A stretch of 64,000 nucleotides of DNA from Pipra filicauda (lineage: Eukaryota; Chordata; Aves; Passeriformes; Pipridae): the NCBI RefSeq assembly GCF_003945595.2, contig NW_024104310.1:9959426-10023425 (forward strand), given 5' to 3'. The notes under the pieces were generated by a model. That model did not search any database and had not been told where the DNA came from. It was given only the letters and a program-made list of their open reading frames with translations. Shown here one piece after another: positions 59,253-64,000 of the stretch. Numbering within the stretch: position 1 is the first letter of the stretch; each line of letters opens with the position of its first letter. Position numbers and translations under genes: made by a program.

Positions 59253-62200
59253 GTAGGTCAACCTCGGTTTATCATTTTTGTGCCAAAAGGCTTTCATTCC
59301 GGAAAGCTCAATTAATTCCCTGACACTAAATACAATGCGTGTTTATTGGTAATTTATGTTTGAAGGCACCCCCACCCACCCACGCTACACCTGGTAGCAA
59401 AGACAGGCACGTGATGATATTGCGGCACGGGAGACACGGGAGGATTTTGCTAACCATCACATTCCTGCTGCAAAATTCTCCTTCATTTTGGAGTTCCTGT
59501 GCTATCTGACATTTTCTTAAACAATACAAACCTGTCTGTTCTGTGAGGTTTTTAAAGCCAGATGACCATATCAAAGCAAATGTATTTTTGGTTGCTATTT
59601 GTGTTTTTATTGTTGGCTTGCACATACTCTCTGTTTTGACATTTACCTTTTCCTGTCATCGCAGTCCTGGGGTACAAGCACTTAATGACCACTACCCAGT
59701 GGACATTTTAGACTGTGTAGCACCATATGCTTTTTCAGAGGAAAACGCAGTCTTCTTTGGAGCATTTTATTCATCCTTCATTATTTTAGAAGTTTCTCTT
59801 TAGTAGGGGCCTGTGAGCAAGGTTATGACACACACACACTGGTGTATCTGCTGTGCAGCTTCTGTTCGTAAACTGCCTCCTGGAACTGATGTGCCAGTTA
59901 AATGACTTATGGAAAGCAGGAGGTTTTCAAAGTAGTGAAGGGCTTAGGAGGCCCTGTCTGATTTATTGTTACTACATTTGAAAATATCAGTCAATGAATA
60001 ATGAAACACACAGATGAGAATTTTTTTTTCCCCAGTTTTGAGTGCTTCTTTTGACAGGATCAACATTTTTCAGACAAATACAATGCATGGATTGGAGCCT
60101 GTTCTGTGAGACTTCGCTATTAGAGGAATCATCTCTCTGTTTCAAAACACACTGCTCTCCTACAGATGAACACTCTGCCTGACTTCTTCCCAATTTAGTA
60201 AACAGAATAATGCTGAATTATTTACATCGTCAATTCAGAGAGGTTTAATTTGTTTGGGAAAGCAAAACTACTCTCACAAAATACTTTGTGCCTTCGTGTT
60301 CTGTAGTACTCTAGGAAATTACTCATACAGTTCCAAAGCACATTTATTCGGTGTTTACTTGCTAAATCTTGCATGAGAATATTAGAAGGAGATTAATAGA
60401 ATCCCTGCAAGGAAATACTCGGAGTAGAGAGAAGTTATTGAGAACGTCCTAAAAAATTTATTCAGGACTTGCTGTTTCATAGCAGACTCCAAACTCTGGT
60501 CTCTCAATTCAATGTTACAGACCACTTTAGAAAGGTGTATTTATAGGAGAAAAAACTATAACTGATTTTCTAGTGGGATTTGATGCATACCTGTGCCCTA
60601 CAGAACTTGCATTCTTGCACCATCATCAACTGTAACTTTGGAAATTATACTTTGTAAATTATCATCTATTTTCACCTTATCAGAGATCTGGAAGTAGTAC
60701 TTGAAAGAGAAGCTTGAATTTAGCTAATGATGCAGAATGGTTTTATGCTAAATCTGCAGTTGAATTTCAAATGTGATGTGTAGAAGGCTAGAAATTTCCT
60801 GTCATGTTCGAGACTGAATGATGTTTCACAAGTGTGGATGGTGAGATATGCAGGGGAGAAGTGATCCTTTTGTAGGAAGAATATGAGACTGGTTCTACCA
60901 TATGGGTTTTGGTTTTTTATGATGCCGTGAGAAGTGGCACCACAAAAGTGTTAATGCAGTGAATGAGGAAGAGGCAGCAGCAGCTTTTGGTGACTTGGAG
61001 GACAAGAACAGAAAACAGAATGATTGAAAACCTGCATTGTTGCTGTTCACAGCAACCATTTTTCCATAGATGGTGCTAGATTTTCAAAGAGGTCAACATC
61101 CTGAAGTGCATGAGTGGATTTTCTTGTGGCTGTAAGTTAATGTTCTAAGTAGTGTTTGTGCTCAGTGCTGTACAAAATCCCCTGCAACTGGGAATGGTCG
61201 GGAGGCTCTGACAGCAAAGGGATACTCTGCTTGGTTATTTCCTCGTTCTTCCTTCAAAATGCGTTTCATGTAAGTGACTTTGCAACGAGGAGTGCAGGAG
61301 TGAGCTGCTGGAGAGAGCCCAGTAGTGAGTGGAAGGGCAGGTCGTGGCCATGACCAGAGAAAAGAGATCTTGGGTAGTGCAGAGCTCTGATCTTCTGAGG
61401 TAAAGTGTTGCAGCTTGATGAACTGAAATAGGAGGGATTTGGGGAGATGGCTGTTGTGCAAAAACAGCAAGGTGAAATTCTAGCTGCTTTTTTAGAAATT
61501 AGGCAAGGTGCCCAGGTTTTTAGCTGGTGTTCTGATGGAGCTGAAGAAATAGTAAGAGGAGGGAATGGTGAGTCAGTTGTGTCTGACTCAGTCTTTAAGG
61601 TGTAGAATATCCTATGTTTAGCTGTTGACTATATTCAGCAAAATTTTACTTGATCAACTGAGCTTTTGAGAGAATTTTTCATTTTACTTGTCTTTGGGGG
61701 AAATGTGCTTATTTTATGCAGTTGTAAAGGAAATTTAAATCTGAATCAGAACTTAAGGAGTTGTTTTCATGCCTGCATAGTATCTTGAAATGACACACGT
61801 CAACTGTCCAATACCCAAATCCCTGGTTAAAGGTAAAGATTCACAAACTGTAGGTCATACACTTCTAATGTTTAAACAAGCATCTTGCTTGAAAGCGACA
61901 TCCAAACACAGCTCAGAAATCCAAATATCCCATGTATCAATTTCTGCTGCAGTCAAGACATAACCATGGGAATGCCTGCACTGAGGCATAGCTCCCAAAG
62001 AAGGGGAAGAAATACTTCCCAAGTATCTCTCTGCTCTTTGACAAGAAGAATAGATCATGAGCTCTTGTCCCACCTGGTAGAGGACCTCTACTTAATCTTC
62101 ACCTTCCATGCTGGGGCATCTCTAGAGTAATTGATCCCACACCAACTCCTGTTTCCAACTATCCAGATATTTGTTAGTGTGTTTATCCTGCATGTGTTTT

Positions 62201-64000
62201 CTTGGTAAGTGAATCCTTGCTGGCATAACAGAAAGTTTTAACTTTTTCCACAAATAAGTCTATAATTTATCAATGAAGTGAATGAGGAGGAAGAGATTGC
62301 TTTTCTGTGTTTTTGTTCTCAGCTTTTTCATGTCAGTATCATTCTCAATGTACAAGTACCTTGTACAAACCTTGGGAAGGGAAGTTAAAAACTTCCCTTG
62401 ATTTACAATGTTCAGTGCTCCAAGCTTTGCCATCAGCTTGCATTGAGGTGGTGGTTCTGTCAGGGTTTGGGTGTAGCATATGAGAAGATGGAGGAGGCTT
62501 AGACTTGAAGTTGGAAATTCACCATTCTTCTCTTCCATACTCTAGAAATGGAGAAAATTATCTTTTCCCACATATAACCTTTGAAATACCCTCTACTGCC
62601 TAATCACTGAAGACTCTAATTCTTATCCCTGCTTCACTAAACCTGCTTTGATATTAATATAGGAGAAAAAAATACCACTAAGATTCTCAAGACACTGAAT
62701 AAAAGAAAATCTTTGGGATTCCAGGAACCTCTCTTTCATCATAGCTCCATTTTACAGCTCCAACATGATGAAATTAGCAGAACAAGTGCCTCCTTTCAGC
62801 ATACAGTTTGCTGTCAGACTCTTTTTTGAGAGGGTAAGCTTTCAGAAACAAATAATGTATCTGCAGTAAAACTTGAGTACTGAATCTAAAATAATTACAT
62901 GTTATAAATAAAATTATGTATTCCAAAGTGGTGGAAAGTACAGGAGATTTCTGAGCACATCACCAAAATGGAGTCTCCTGAGGGCAGTACTGGAGCAGTG
63001 ACATTCAGTACATATCCATCCAGAACCATTTGATAAAGCAGATTACTAATAAGTTGCAAAGGTCATGAAAAACAGTGTTGTATTTTTTTTTTTTTTGTGG
63101 TCTTGAATCTGGGTTTAACGTTTATACTGTCTAAAGAAGCTCGTGTTCAACTAGTTATTGCCACCTTCAGATGAATTGGCTTTTTTCAGGATGGTGGCAG
63201 GTAGACTGGACCATTTGCTAGGTCTCCAGGTAATTTGAGTACTGAGGGATGGTTCCGTGCAGGTGTTTCATCATCATCTTTAATCATGTTTTCATACATC
63301 AAATGGTTGCAAACATAAAACATCAGTGCAAAATCTCAGTATTGCTTTGTGAAGACAAGGTAATAAATTCTGATGCTGAAAAAAAAAAAGAGGAAAAAAC
63401 TCTGTATACAAAACATTATATATCAGAGGTGATGAGAATGTTGTAATTGTTGCTGTACTCGTCATAGTTTACAAACATGGGTTTTCTTCTGGTTACTTAG
63501 CCATTTGTGATCTCAGAAAGGAAAAACAAGTGCAATGCTGATGCACTTTGCTCTGCTTTCTTAGGGTGACAGTGCTACCTAGTGCTCAGCTGGGGTAAGG
63601 GCAGCTCTCTGCACTGACACTGCATTCCAAATTGCTGGATTTGTTTTCAGCTTAAAGAGGTATCGGTGGAAATGGCAAGCACACGTGGATGCACAGACCC
63701 AGAACACGAGGGCTCCTGCAGATCAGCAGGGGGGTTCTCCATGAGGCACAGCACACAAGGTGCACAGGCTGGCGTCGTGACCAGTGTGGTCTTTCTGCCT
63801 GAGAAAACATTTTCAGCTGTTGCAGAAGCTGTGGGAGAAGACATGGGCAGTCCTGCTCCAGCCTTGGGGCTGGGGGAACAGGAGAGCAGCTCCAACAAGA
63901 GCATGTCCAGTTCAGCCTTGCTGTAGGGCAGTATGGGAGCTACAGATGTCGTTCTCCTCATCTCCTCTTGCACACAGAGATGGAAAGCTGAGCACTTTTA
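59253..64000 (+). other. RBM33: RBM33 intron (5' part), at least 4.7 kb, open at the window end
   Basis: AT-rich intron after the RRM-half exon. It contains a short AC repeat near 59828-59840, an A run near 63380, and a GC-richer terminal stretch from about 63650 with open frames on both strands. No sequence resembling RRM strands 2-4 was recognised, so the next known exon is probably beyond 64000. Confidence 0.7.
63651..63926 (+). CDS. candidate alternative terminal exon (low confidence)
   Basis: Acceptor GGATTTGTTTTCAG ends at 63650. The phase that continues RBM33 is open from CTT AAA GAG to a TAG at 63924-63926, about 91 codons, with pieces such as EMASTRGCTDPEHEGSCR and SVVFLPEKTFSAVAEA. 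It does not resemble the missing RRM strands, so as a terminal exon it would give a protein with half an RRM. The - strand is also open here for 108 codons (63647-63973), which shows that GC-rich composition alone can produce long frames. I recognise neither product. Confidence 0.2.
   Translation, partial: LKEVSVEMASTRGCTDPEHEGSCRSAGGFSMRHSTQGAQAGVVTSVVFLPEKTFSAVAEAVGEDMGSPAPALGLGEQESSSNKSMSSSALL

Overview
The window is a vertebrate, most likely avian, genomic segment that lies almost wholly inside one gene on the + strand, RBM33 (RNA-binding motif protein 33). The bird call rests on five CR1 LINE copies, small introns for this gene, AT-rich introns, and close protein similarity to human RBM33 as I remember it; another sauropsid cannot be excluded from sequence alone.

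Eleven coding exons can be placed: about 1958-2129, 8921-9129, 10839-11142, 15989-16047, 32078-32237, 33146-33477, 34068-34316, 35121-35405, 42848-43486, 57459 (or 57462)-57662 and 59064-59252. Every junction has an AG acceptor and a GT donor, and the exons join in one open frame of about 934 codons. The N-terminal roughly 200 residues and the promoter lie upstream of base 1. The second half of the C-terminal RRM, the stop codon and the 3' UTR lie downstream of base 64000. The encoded parts run in order: an acidic segment, an arginine/glycine-rich basic segment, a glutamine- and proline-rich middle with poly-Gln, poly-Pro and His/Gln tracts, a charged helical segment, a Gln-rich linker, an RG-rich segment and the first half of an RRM.

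The rest is intron, about 95 % of the window. It holds CR1 LINE pieces (22455-22634 -, 38184-38640 -, 46904-47524 -, 49111-49512 +, 53574-53614 +), homopolymer runs, short tandem duplications, a GC/CpG-rich island over exon 33146-33477 and its 3' intron, and several AT-rich stretches with palindromic homeodomain-like sites that could be conserved regulatory elements. No tRNA, rRNA, CRISPR array or second protein-coding gene is supported.

The most interesting unexplained signals are an open, phase-compatible candidate exon behind a strong acceptor at 35911, a tandem NAGNAG acceptor at 57456-57461, a second open candidate terminal exon at 63651-63926, the coding-frame read-through of the CpG-rich intron after 33477, and a good CTCF-like motif at 27183-27196.
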